Both the position numbers and the translations under genes were made by a program. DNA of 64,000 bases from Lepiota brunneoincarnata (lineage: Eukaryota > Basidiomycota > Agaricomycetes > Agaricales > Agaricaceae): assembly GCA_023014365.1 (NCBI GenBank), contig JAEBUN010000002.1, positions 2,232,001 through 2,296,000 of the forward strand, read 5' to 3'. The notes under the pieces are model-generated. The model searched no databases, was not told the DNA's origin, and saw nothing but the letters and a program-made list of their open reading frames with translations. Within the stretch, counting starts at the first letter, position 1. Every line of letters starts with the position of its first letter. Below, piece after piece: positions 10,880-21,400 of this stretch.

Positions 10880-13085
10880 CATCAGACATCCTCACTTCCT
10901 CCATCCCAAAACTTGATCCAGCAGGATCAAACTAGGCCATCTTCATGCTCAGGTTCAAAGCAGCCATCCAGGGGGCTCTGGAGCCATTTTGATGGTACTG
11001 AGATGCACTCTCAGCTGCCAGACATGACAGCTACTGCCACAATCACACAGGGACAGACACCCACCACAACCCCATTTTCTGTCATAGCTGAAATGGTTGA
11101 GAAGTGGGACCATGATGAATGTATCATGCATACCCTACTCATCCAGCAGTTACCTGACTCCATCCTCATGATTGTTGCCCATATTACCACTGTGATGGCT
11201 ATGTGAAACCAGATGAAACAAGAATACACCTACAAAGGTGCCTTCTCACAGGCATGACTATGACATGAGTTCATGGGAGCACAGTATCCAGAATGTGGAG
11301 ATGTTTGAGCTTTCCTATATGATTTACACACAAAATGTGTTGAGCTGTCAACAGTTGGAGTCACTATCAGTGATGATGACTACAGAAGCATGGTCATAGG
11401 TTCCCTATCTTGCTGGTTGGCATCATATGCCTCAGCACAATTATCCTTTACTTGCATCCATGCTGCCCCTTCTTTCACAATAGACCCTGAAATTTTGATC
11501 ATCCTGATCTGTGATGAGTGAGACTGATGTCAAAGCAATAAACCAAAGGGTTCTACCAAAAATGACAAAGCCATGAATGTCAAAGAGAATAGCCAAAAGA
11601 GTTCAGGAAAGAGGAACTTCAAAAAGGGGAAGTGTTACAACTGTAGAATCCTAGGCCATTACACCTATGAGTGTTGCAAACCAAAGAAAAAAGGGGGAGC
11701 AGACAAGTCAACATCTGAAGCTTTGAAAAAGAAAGCACCCAAACCTAAGCCAGCAAACATAAATGCAGTCATGGATGACTTCAAGAATGAAGCCCTGATG
11801 GTGGAAATGGATGACAAGATTGAGATTATGGATGACAATGCCAACTGGGGCATCCTGAATGTTGCTACTATGGAAGTAAGCAAATTAGAACAAGATCTCC
11901 CCAATTTTGAAGAGACAGACTTACTAGAAGAGATCTATGCCACCTCCAAAGACAGTAAAGTCTTCACAGGGCAGGTTCAAGATCAGAACCTCCATACACA
12001 CATTGAATTGTTTGATTCAGGGACATCTAGGCATATCTCACCATATTGAGATACCTTTGTAAAACTGCAGAGCATCCCCCCTTGACCCCTTAAGACTACA
12101 AACAAACAGAGTTTCAATGTGATTGGGATCAGTGACATAATCCTCAACTTACCAAATGGCAGTACTACCTCAAAACTGCACTTATCCAACATCCTGTACT
12201 CACCTGAGGCTGGGTACACCCTCATATCCATTGGACAACTCAATGAAGCTGGATATATGGTCACATTTGCAAACAGCAGATGTATTATTTGTGAACTGGG
12301 TGATCAGTTTATGACTAGACTCAAATGGAGACACAAACCTATCCTGCAATTCATGTATATTCATGAAATTGACATAGCAGCCAATTGTGAAGGCTCAGCA
12401 AGGGACAGGGGCAACTAGCTTTGCCCAGGAAATATACTCTGATGTGTAGGGACCTGCCAAAACAGAGTCACAAAGGGGACATAAATACTATGTTACCTTT
12501 ACTGATGACTATTCTTGATGGACACATATCAACTTCCTGTCAAATAAATCTAACACTTTTGATGCATACAAACAGTTCAAGGCATGGTGTGAGATGCAGT
12601 TCCAAGCTTGCATGAAGGCCCTACATTCAGATAGGAGTGGAGAATACACTAGGAATGATTTTCAGCAATATCTCAGATTGTAAGGCACAGAAATCAAACT
12701 TACCATGCATGATACTCCCTAACACAACAGAATAGCTGAACATTGCAATTGCACTATCATGGAACAATTTTAAGCAATGAACCACACTGCTCATCTCCCA
12801 GAATACCTGTGGCCTGAAGGAGTCTATCATGTTATATAGCTGATGAGCAAAACAGGGATGAAAGCAATTGCAGGGACAACACCCTACAAGGTCCTGTACA
12901 GCAAGAAGCCAGATTTTCAAGCAGTACACAAATGGGGAAAGGAATGCTGGGTGCACAAGCTAGGGGTAAACAAAATAGCTGATCATGCCAAAAAGGGCTA
13001 GTGGCTGGGTTTCAACCCAGAAAGTAATGGTATGCAAGTCTGGATACCTGCCACAGGTGCTGTAAGGGTAGAATGAAACATTCAT
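10880..13085 (+). pseudogene. copia-1 gag-protease-integrase region, degraded
   Basis: Readable blocks in several frames. Gag zinc knuckle CYNCRILGHYTYEC (C-x2-C-x4-H-x4-C) at about 11636-11677 is followed by a Lys-rich stretch. The aspartic protease active-site motif LFDSGTSRHISPY is at about 12008-12046. GAG-pre-integrase-like SNILYSPEAGYTLISIGQLN follows, then integrase remnants. The longest clean piece is 11573-12049. Several breaks separate the blocks, so no intact polyprotein can be encoded. Confidence 0.8.
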
Positions 13086-13479
13086 TTCAGAAAGGAGCCA
13101 AATCTTGAGGGGAGAGTGTGTAGATCAGTGAGATTTGCAGTAAGCAACCACTCACCACACACTAGACCACCATACAACCCCCAAACCAGTCACAAATGAG
13201 TTCCAAAACCCCTAGCAAGCCACTAGAGGTCCCAACAACCCCCCTAGAGTCAGTGGTATGACTGCCAACAAAGACAGATAACCAGGACCTGCCCCAGAGT
13301 GACTGTCCACAATGCACCTGCATGCCAAGCCAAAAAGCTCATGAAATCCTTGAGGGAACAGCCATAACAAGGGCTGAGGAGCTTGACTGGGAGGACATGC
13401 ATGCCCTAGCAGCTGAAATGGAGTCTGTTGAGGCATTGGAACCAGGAAGCCTCAAAGAGGCTAGACAATGAGTAGATTG

Positions 13480-14266
13480 GCCATTGTGGGAGAGTGCAAT
13501 AAAGGAGGATTTAGCTACCCTCAAAGCTGCAGGCACATGGGTAACTAGTCAATGCACCACCTGGTGTGAACTGAGTTGGCTCAACATGGGTTTTTTGAGC
13601 CAAGAAGGACCCAGCTGGCAATGTTGTCAAGTACAAAGCCAGGCTTGTCATGCAGAGATTTTCACAAGTGCCTGGAGTGGACTATTTTGATACATTTGCT
13701 TCAGTAGCACATCTGGCATTGATTCAAGCAGTATTGGCCATTGCAGCAGCAAGGGACATGGAGTTGCACCAGATAGACATAAAGGATGCTTACCTAAATG
13801 GTCAGCTGAATGACAATGAAGTTGTTTACATATCACAGCCTCCTGGTTACCATGATCCCCTACATCCTCACAAGCTCTACCACCTCTGAAAAACTCTCTA
13901 TGGACCCAAGCAATCCAGCCAATGATGGTACCAAAAGCTATGTGAGATCCTGGTAGATAATCTTGGCTTCATGAGATGTGTAAGTTGATTAGAGTGTGTT
14001 TTTCAAAGACACACCCCCTGATCTTACCATTATCCTAGTTCACATCAATAACTGCATACTGGCAGCCACTACCACTGCTCTAGTGGCCTGGACAAAGTCT
14101 GGAATATCTGGCTTTGTTGAAATTTCGGGCTTAGGCAAGCTGCACTGGCTCTTAGGCATCAAGATCAAATGAGACTGTACAAACCAAAAAATTTACATAT
14201 CTTAGCACTCCTACATCGATGCCTCACTTCATTGCTTTGGTTTGGAGGATGCCAAACCACTTAGCA
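13480..14266 (+). pseudogene. copia-1 reverse transcriptase, 5' part, degraded
   Basis: RT blocks include PGVDYFDTFASVAHLALIQA, IDIKDAYLNGQLND and VVYISQPPGYHD, characteristic of copia RT. Stops and frame changes interrupt it. The host frame runs to EDAKPLS immediately before the solo LTR and resumes after it as MPMDLSTH, so the LTR insertion is later than the coding sequence. Confidence 0.8.
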
Positions 14267-14684
14267 TGTTATCAGAAGTCCCCTTAAACTCCCCTTATCA
14301 GAAGCCTCACCAGAAGGAACTCTTATCAGAAGCACCCAAAGTATATAAATAGATAGAAGACCTATCATCCTGAGACAATCAGAAGTACCATCAGAACAAT
14401 CTATACTTAGATAGATAAGGATATGACTCACTCACCTGGGTCCAGATATATATAGTAGGAACACAGCCACACATAGTAGTATATAAGGATACTGTACCAT
14501 ACCCTTGTATCCTTATCTTAGTGTTATAAAGTTCTTTCCTCCTATAACTCTTTGCCTCTAAACTGGCTGGACTATAGTGCTTCGTCATCTCTAAGTCATG
14601 CCTAGTAGGATAGGACCAAGTCTGTATAGACATCCTGTGTCAAACCCTGTGCTACTCAAGAGTGAACCCCTAACCCGGGTAACA
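14267..14684 (+). repeat. Solo LTR, family S, copy 1 (inside copia-1)
   Basis: Starts TGTTATCAGAAG and ends CCCGGGTAACA. It is flanked by a perfect 5-bp target duplication TAGCA (14262-14266 and 14685-14689). Removing the LTR plus one TAGCA rejoins the copia reading frame (AKPLS|MPMDL). Contains TATATA and the block CCTTGTATCCTTATCTTAG shared with the copies at 22762 and 29184. No internal element remains, so it arose by LTR-LTR recombination. Confidence 0.92.
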
Positions 14685-15396
14685 TAGCATGCCCATGGAC
14701 CTGTCCACCCACATTACAGTTGATACAGCACTGAAATTGACAGCCAAAATTGCTCAGATGGCACAAGTCCCTTTTCAGGAAGCTGTGGGCACCCTTATGT
14801 ATGCTGCCCTGGGTACTCACCCCAACATCACATACACCATTCAATACCTTTCCTGCTATCTGAAGAACCCAAGTGAGGCTCACTGGGATACCATCAAATG
14901 TATTTTTTGCTACCTCAAGAGTACTCACAATTTTTGGCTCACTTATGGAGGACATGGCCAAAGATTGTTGCATCACATCTGGCTATGCACTCATTATCAA
15001 CAGGAGGGCTGTTTCCTGGAGTGCAAAATGGCAGGAGATAGTTACCCTATCAACAATGGAATCTAAGTATGTAGCAGCAACACATGTAGCCAAAGAAATT
15101 CTTTGGCTGCACTCTCTTATTTCACAGGTTTTTGGCACCTCCCTCTCCACCACCACTCTCTTTTTGGACAATCAGTCCATGATCATGCTCACAAAAGACC
15201 ATCAATATCACATGAGAATGAAACACATTAATCTCCAATACCATTTTATCTGATGGATTGTTGAGGAAGGAAAATTATGGCTCATTTATTGTCCTACCAA
15301 AGAAATGATCACTGATGTTTTTTATGAAGGCCCTCATATTGCCAAAGGTCAAGCAATTCACTTAAGAACTTAGCCTATTCTTGGCTTGAGAGGGAG
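14685..15396 (+). pseudogene. copia-1 RT C-terminus and RNase H, degraded
   Basis: MPMDLSTHITVDTALKL, then EAVGTLMYAALGTHPNITYT (the usual copia G-x-L-x-Y-x-x-x-x-T-R-P-D-I block). An RNase H part follows with WSAKWQEIVTLSTMESKYVA and LTKDHQYHMRMKHINLQYHF in two neighbouring frames. It ends in the polypurine tract before the right LTR. Several stops and one frameshift are present. Confidence 0.8.
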
Positions 15397-15451
15397 TATT
15401 GGATTTCCACAAGCCAGCAGACAGTCAACACAATGTCAGCTAGACTTCTTA
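15397..15451 (+). repeat. Truncated right LTR of copia-1
   Basis: About 55 bp matching the first part of the left LTR at 10546, with G-to-A and C-to-T differences. The match stops near 15450, where a different TGTTATGATCTG sequence begins. The rest of this LTR was not found downstream. Confidence 0.7.
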
Positions 15452-15452
15452 G

Positions 15453-15786
15453 TGTTATGATCTGTGCTCCTTCTGTATCCGAGGATAACTGGAGACGGCC
15501 TTCAATCACTCTACAAGGTGTCTGAGATGGTTGGCCTTGCAGAGCTTAAGTGGATCGCACTCAATGAGATAATGAGGGAACATGCCAAGTTAAGGCAGAG
15601 AGGGTTAACAACCACTGTTAGCAAGATTAAAGCTTGAGGCTTTAATCTCTACTTGTACAGGCCTTATATACCTATGAGATACTATATACTCATTATAGGT
15701 TATTGGGCTGTTCTACTTGTCCTGTGCAGTCTTGACCATGATGTGCATCCTAGCTGATGGCATCCTACTGTTATTTATATCTTACA
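15453..15786 (-). repeat. Candidate gypsy-like LTR in reverse orientation
   Basis: Begins TGTTATGATCTG right at the copia-1 breakpoint and ends near ATATCTTACA, where the next minus-strand ORF stops. It carries TATATACC/ACTATATAC boxes and CpGs, unlike its copia neighbours. Its layout resembles the gypsy LTR at 32715 only distantly. Both ends are approximate. Confidence 0.4.
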
Positions 15787-16573
15787 ATGAGTCAGTGTCC
15801 TCATTCTCCATTCCACTGCTGTGCAATGTTCCATCGCTTTCCTCTGACTCATAATTCTCTTCTCTCGATTCTATCTCCATGAATTCTCTTCCATTCTCGC
15901 TCTCCATTCTCTCAGTGCTTCCATCTGTATCAGAGGTTGGATCAGTCAATCCATGGCTATCTTCTTCATCCTTGGGGTATTCCAGAATATCCTCCAGAGT
16001 TATCTCCATACCTGCTTCTCTTGCCAGGTCCTGCATGGTATTATAATATTCCCCTTCTTCATCTTCATACTCCTGCACTCACAACTGGTAGACCCAGAGG
16101 TGAGCACCGCTAATGTCTGTGACCTGTTTAAGGCCACAGCCACTGCAGCCAACCACGTGCCCACCCATGTCGTTGGCAATGACAAGGGTGGCCTGATAGC
16201 AATTGGCCTTGTCATCCCATGGGTAGTGAGCCGACAGCAGGAGGGTGGTAGAGGTGCCTTTTACTGTGGGGCGAGTAGGGCCCAGGTGGTTAGGAGTGCA
16301 TGGGACACCCACAGAGATCTGTGAGCAACCCTTCTGGGTAGTAGCTGCTTGGATGACAGCTGGGGTGGAACCAGCAGCAGCTGTTGAGGTACGATCCTCG
16401 AGGATGTGCAGGCAGGATGAGAGCAAACCAATCGAGCAGTTAAGCTTGCTGATCTGGGCCAATAAGGCCTGAGTATCCTCACCTGAACGCGAGGGTCCTG
16501 CCAAGGCAGGGGCCATTGTCGGTAGGGCAAGCACAGTCACTTTCTGCTTGCCTGAGGACTTTTGGTGGGGCAT
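15782..16573 (-). pseudogene. Retroelement-associated ORF with KH-like motif and acidic tail, one frame break
   Basis: Two abutting minus-strand ORFs: 16573 to 16079 (164 aa) and, in the next frame, 16078 to 15782 (98 aa). The first has a leucine heptad-like stretch (LLAQISKLNCSIGLLSSCL) and near its C-terminus VVGCSGCGLKQVTDISGA. That fits the KH core V-I-G-x-x-G-x-x-I-K-x-I...S-G-A with G-C-S-G as the GxxG loop. The second is Glu/Asp/Ser-rich (EYEDEEGEYYN, EDEDTDSL-like end). A stop and frame change join them, and a short intron there is not excluded. It sits beside an LTR, so I treat it as part of an LTR element. The KH assignment is an inference from one motif. Confidence 0.5.
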
Positions 16574-16654
16574 ACTAGTGTTAGGGCTGAGAAGACAGGG
16601 TAGGTGGGGTGCAGAGGGCTAGATTGGCAAGTCTGTGTAGAGACCCAAATATTC

Positions 16655-17095
16655 TGTTAGGGGAAGTAAGAGCGCTGGAACCAAGTTGATATTTGGGTGG
16701 CAAATACAATCAACACCCACACTACTTATATACATAGTGGTCTGCACACAGACCGGGTAGCCAAACACTATGTAGCTACTATAATATAACACATGCAAAC
16801 AATATACAAACAATGTCAGTTGTACGTGGATTAGACTTGGGGATGGGGGTGGCCAAAGGCCAAGGCCAGGCTTAGGCATCGGGCATCAGCTAGAGAGGCC
16901 AAGCCTGGACACACAACTACAGGCCCCTAGACGTACCTTGTGTACGGGGATGTGCACAATGCTAGTCCCCTTACAATACCTAAGCAGGGAGAAACCTTAG
17001 AAAATCAAGTAAGGTTTCTTTGAGCTTGCCTACACTACTTATACTACCTGCTGTAAGGTCTAAGTTAAATAATCTACTCTACATAAAAGGCCATG
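16655..17095 (+). repeat. LTR-like repeat related to the solo LTR at 21401 (copy a1)
   Basis: Starts TGTTAGGGGAAGTAAGAG and shares ordered blocks with 21401 onward: TTAGGGGAA, AAGTxxATATTTGxGTGG, GGTCTGCACACAGACC and GGGAGAAACC. The right end is unclear; CTCTACA at about 17093 is a candidate. No flanking duplication was found, so it may be the remaining LTR of a damaged element, possibly copia-2. Confidence 0.5.
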
Positions 17096-17196
17096 AGGTA
17101 TCAGGGATACCTAAAGTGGGTATATTTAGGAATGGGCGCAGGATAGGGTTGTATGTGCCAGTAAGGGTTTGCATCTGCATTGGAGGGGTGTAGGAG

Positions 17197-17394
17197 GGAA
17201 TTCCAAGTACTGGGGTGCTGAGAGATAGAATTCTGGACCTAGGAAGGCTGGGGATCTGATTTCTGGATGCAGGAGGGCCAGGAGTCAGATTTTCAAGTAT
17301 AGGGAGGCTGGAAATCAGATTTCCAAATATGGGGAGGTTAGGGATTGCATTTCCAAATACAGGGAGTCTGAGGCTCAGAATTCTAAATCTGAGG
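17197..17394 (+). repeat. 30-bp minisatellite encoding a degenerate decapeptide
   Basis: Six 30-bp units start at 17197, 17227, 17257, 17287, 17317 and 17347, with a partial seventh at 17377. In one plus-strand frame they read as ten-residue repeats such as RFPNMGRLGI, AFPNTGSLRL and RILDLGRLGI, with one TGA at an expected Arg (CGA) position. The frame is preserved across units. Purpose unknown; it lies just upstream of the copia-2 gag remnant. Confidence 0.75.
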
Positions 17395-17499
17395 TTGTAA
17401 GAAATGACCCAGAGTTCCCCTTAAAGGGGTAGTGGCTGTGGAACTAAGGCAGAGGCTCCACAGGCTAAAATGCAAAGAAACCAAGGATGTATGAGAACA

Positions 17500-18776
17500 C
17501 TTTGACTAGATAATTGATCTCCAAGAAAGGCTGGCAGCCTTGGGAACCAAACTGGAGAATAAAAATTTTGTGGCAATCATCATAAGTTCTCTTCCATCCT
17601 CATATGATCCAACAATTATGACTCTGATCACAACCTCAAAGCTGAACAAGGTTGCAATCATACTGGAAACTGTCACACAGCTGATGATACATGAATATGA
17701 TAGATGGGTTGCAAAAGGACAAGATGATGGTGGCAGAGATGGTGAGAATGCATTCTTGGCAGGCACTAAGGGATGGGAAATGCATATCTGCAATAGTTGT
17801 AACAAGAAAGGTCACATCAAGATTAACTGTTAGGCAAAAGGGGGAGGAAAAGAGGGTCAAGGTCCAAAGAGACATGCAGGAATGGCTGCTGCCAGTGCAA
17901 CAACTGCTGACAATGATGCAGCATCCAAGATGAAGGCTGCAGAGGACCTTGAGGAAGATTTTGGTGGGGTCTGAGCAATGATCAAAGACAAATGGCCACC
18001 AAGCTCAGATGAGGATTCTGATATCCTGGAAAGCAACACACAGATCTCCAACAGTGATAGTGATACTCTACTCTACTCACTGGATGTGAACTGTGAGTTC
18101 TGTCTCACATTTGCTGAGGAAATCTCCAGAGCCTACACAAATGATGATGGCAGGGTTAAGGCCCTTGACCATACTGGAAGTGACACTGACAGTCTTTCAG
18201 ACCTCATTTTTGTGGACTTTGAATTCAGCTTGGATGAGGAGCTACTTAGTGACAATGCTGATGAAGAAGGCATTTGGGATACATATGGTGAAATAGTCCA
18301 CATGAGTTTTGCAGGTGATCTCATTGCCAATGAATGGATCAAGGTTCCAGAAATTGAACTCTACAATTCAGGTACCTCCTGGCACATGACCCCACAGTGC
18401 AAACATTTAACTAACTTCTGAGTGATCCAGGTGCAACTTATCACTGCAGTAGACAAGCATATCTTCTTTGCCCTCAGAAAAGAGGACATGAAGATCACTG
18501 TACCCAATGCCAGCATCACATCCACAATACTACTCCACAATGTCTTATATGTACCCAACATTGGTGTGACCATCATTTTGGTGAGCAGGCTTGCCACAGA
18601 AGGGTATGCTGTACTGTTTCAGGGTTCTCTGTGCAAAATCTTTGATAGGCAGCAGCAGTGTATTGGACAGGTGGAGATCCCCCAAAATGGGCTTTACTGA
18701 ACCCAACATGAGTATCATACAGCCATCAGGGATGGTGTTGTCAAGCCCAGCTTGGATGAGCTACATAAGTGTCTTG
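17500..18776 (+). pseudogene. copia-2 gag and protease, degraded
   Basis: Gag block IIISSLPSSYDPTIMTLITT and the knuckle CNSCNKKGHIKINC (C-x2-C-x4-H-x4-C) at about 17790-17830. An acidic linker follows, then a protease remnant ELYNSGTSWHMTPQ at about 18355-18396, where the catalytic Asp (expected D-S-G) is Asn. Next come LLHNVLYVPNIGVTIILVSRL and the GAG-pre-integrase start up to LHKCL at 18776. Stops separate the blocks. Confidence 0.85.
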
Positions 18777-19406
18777 TGTTATCATTTCTTTGACTTACAC
18801 TTGGGCTTACTACACCAACAGTCTTTAGTTGAAATATACTAAAGCATTATGTCATTTATTTTAGTCATCTTTTCTTTTGTCTTTGAAAATCTTGTTTATT
18901 ATGTAACCCATCACATGGTTGATCTGTTATATAATATTTTCTTTGTTTTATCTTATTTAACAAACTATTAACTATTCATAGATAACTATATATAGATAGT
19001 TATTCTTGGGTAGTTAAACATAGTTCAATCTTCTTGGATTTCTCATTGATCCTTGAGAAGTACCCTTGCTTCCCATACTTCTCTTAGTTTCTTGAGAAGT
19101 CCCTCACTTCTTGTGCTTCTCATACTTTTCACAAATGTATTAATAAGTAATATATGAACAATATATAAGACCTCCAGTTTACCAAGTGAAACTCCCAAGT
19201 TTCTACTTGGTTATCCAGTGGAGATTTACTCCTATATCTGCTAGCTCTCTAAGTCATTCTCTAAGTCCTTCATTACTAAGCCTTATATTGAGGTATAACC
19301 TTAAGAGCTTGCATAGAGTCTCTTGAGTGATTGTTAACTGAATAAGTTAATGATATACTCAATGCTAGTCATGCTTGTGAGCATTAAGACTGGCATCACT
19401 ATAACA
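18777..19406. repeat. Solo LTR in the copia-2 GAG-pre-integrase region
   Basis: Starts TGTTATCATTTCTTTG and ends CATCACTATAACA. Flanks are TCTTG (18772-18776) and CCTTG (19407-19411), a 5-bp duplication with one C/T difference. Removing the LTR and one flank rejoins the frame exactly as LHKCL|AHVASRIT. A+T-rich, almost no CpG, no coding region. Confidence 0.88.
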
Positions 19407-20008
19407 CCTTGCACATGTGGCATCCAGGATCACACTTGAGCTTGTGAGGAAGGAACTGATTCAGGGTGTGGAGCTGGAGGGGGCACCTGTTGAGGGCCAC
19501 TGTAAGGTATGTGACACTGCAAAATTGACAAGGAAGGTGATCCAACATATAAGGATAGGATTGCCAAGCCAGGCTTTTGGAGAAGAGATACACTCAGATG
19601 TTTGGGGACCATTACAAGTAGAGATCTTGGGGGGATGGAGGTATTATGTGTCATTCACAGATGATCACACCCAGTATTCCTATGTTGAGCTGTTGTGCAC
19701 CAAGGACCAGGCCCTTGCTGGTTACAAGGCTTTCAAGTCTTGGGCTAGTACCCAATATAATGTGCAATTTAAACAGCTGCATAGTGACTAAGAGGGGGAG
19801 TACATGAGTGAAGACTTTGTCAGGCACCTCAGGAACAAGGGCATGGAGCAATGGCTTACCATGCATGACACCCTGCAGCACAATGGTGTAGCTGAGTCAC
19901 TCAATCACTGCCTGCTGGAGAAGGTGAGGGCCATGTTATATGAGGCCCAGCTGCCATAGTTTCTCTGGGGGGAGGCCTTGCAGCATGCTGTCTGGTTGAA
20001 GAACTGTA
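19407..20008 (+). pseudogene. copia-2 integrase, first part
   Basis: Reads AHVASRITLELV, the zinc-binding-like segment GHCKVCDTAKL, then IHSDVWGPLQVEILGG and YYVSFTDDHTQYSYVELL, which are standard copia integrase core blocks with the first two catalytic Asp residues. In-frame stops: TAA after QLHSD and TAG at an expected Trp (QLP*FLW). The frame runs into WLKNCT at the Tc1-A insertion point and continues after it. Confidence 0.85.
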
Positions 20009-21254
20009 CAGTAGGGTAGCAAAAGTTTTGCGAAAATTTGTCACATGACCTCATTTAACAACAAACGAAAAAAATTCCTATTAATCAACAACTATATCTT
20101 ACATGCCAAAAATAGCTGGAAAGAAGAATACTGTCTCTGAACTATGCTCCCTGATATGTACAAAGCATCAGGGGTGTATTCCTGCTTGTGAAATTACTGA
20201 TTTCTTCAGAGTCAACATTTCCACCATCTAGTGGGTTATCCATAGGCACAAGGAGCAGGATCATTATGAGGATGCTCCTAGGTCTGGGAGACCTTCCTTA
20301 TTGAATGACAGGGCAATGTAACACATCAAAATTGTGCTGGAGAGAAAGAGACCCCAAACTCCCTACAAGATCACCCACTCAAGAAACACTTCCTTTGACT
20401 CCCCTGCTCATCCCCACACTATCTGGTGTACTATTAGGTATCAATTGGGTCTTAGTAAATACATTGCTGCAAAGAAACTATTTCTTAAGCCCTCCCATGT
20501 CAAAGCCAGGATGGTATGGGCAAGGGAACATTGGAGGTGGATAGAGGAGGACTGGAAACATGTAGTCTAGACAGATGAGGCTTCTGTGGAGATTGGATTA
20601 GGTTCAAAGATGGTTTGGGTATGGAGGAGACCTGGTGAGAGGTACACAGAAAGGTGTTTAACCCCTACTTTCAAGTCTGGAAGACAGAGTCTTATAATAT
20701 GGGGGTATATAGCACACAGAAAACTCATTCCACTGGTTTATATACCCAAGGATACAAGGACTGATGCAGATTATGTTAGCCTAGTCCTTAGTGGACCATT
20801 GTAGGATTTTTTTGGGAATTTATTGGAGGAGAGGGGGGTAGGTAGCAGTGATGGAAGATAGAGCTCTAATTTACCATGCAAAGGTCACCCAACAATTCTG
20901 CAATTCTCATCTCCCCAATCAACTTCCACATCCAGTTCAGTCACCAGATGTTGGTCCATTGAATATGTATGGAAATACATCAAAGTCAGAATAAATGACT
21001 GACCAGAAATCCCCAAAAACCTTGACAAACTTTGGGAGGCAATTCAGGAGGATTGGACAATGATTGATTTAAATTATATTAATGACCTGGTCAAGAGCAT
21101 GCCCAATCATGCTCAAGCAGTCTATGAGGCCAAGGGCCACCATTCAAAATATTATCATAATTTTAGATGCAGTTGTGGTAGTGTAGTGAATATTTTTAAT
21201 GATTAATGCATTGTTTGTCTTTGTTGTTTTCGCAAAACTTTTGTTACCCTACTG
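20009..21254 (+). mobile_element. Tc1/mariner-type DNA transposon A with TA duplication, inside copia-2
   Basis: 1246 bp. Ends are inverted repeats CAGTAGGGTAGCAAAAGTTT and, at the right, its complement with one or two differences (TTTTGTTACCCTACTG). Each end is flanked by TA (20007-20008 and 21255-21256). Taking out the element and one TA restores NCTYIRALGGVTPFEALTGEKP in the copia integrase. The internal region is a decayed transposase. A partial second copy in reverse orientation lies at 32347-32714. Confidence 0.93.
20160..21160 (+). pseudogene. Tc1-type transposase remnant (element A)
   Basis: Readable blocks in different frames: EDAPRSGRPSLL (helix-turn-helix part), EHWRWIEEDWKHVV*TDEAS (TAG at the expected Trp before the first catalytic Asp), QSLIIWGYIAHRKLIPLVYI, and the end DRPEIPKNLDKLWEAIQEDW...SMPNHAQAVYEAKG, the usual Tc1 C-terminus. 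Many stops and frameshifts; not functional. Confidence 0.8.
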
Positions 21255-21400
21255 TACCTACATAAGGGCCTTGGGTGGGGTGACTCCATTTGAGGCATTA
21301 ACTGGTGAGAAGCCTAACCTATCTGAACTGGTGGCATGGGGTTGCCAGGTGCATGTACTAAGTGTTGGAGGGGACAAGCTTGGGCCTCAGATATGTAAGG

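Larger units (their letters stand above)
10546..15451 (+). mobile_element. Ty1/copia retrotransposon 1 (copia-1), decayed, 3' LTR truncated
   Basis: Plus-strand copia element. Left LTR 10546-10832; internal region with gag, protease, integrase, RT and RNase H in copia order; polypurine tract GCTTGAGAGGGAG at about 15384-15396; then only about 55 bp of right LTR (TATTGGATTTCC..., first G changed to A). The coding region has many stops and frameshifts and is not functional. The RT/RNase H region is split by a solo LTR (14267-14684). The right LTR ends abruptly at about 15451 against another LTR-like sequence. Confidence 0.9.

Noticed and set aside
17197..17394. Possible CRISPR-like array
   Set aside because: Units are contiguous and diverged without spacers, the organism is a fungus, and the pattern is a minisatellite.
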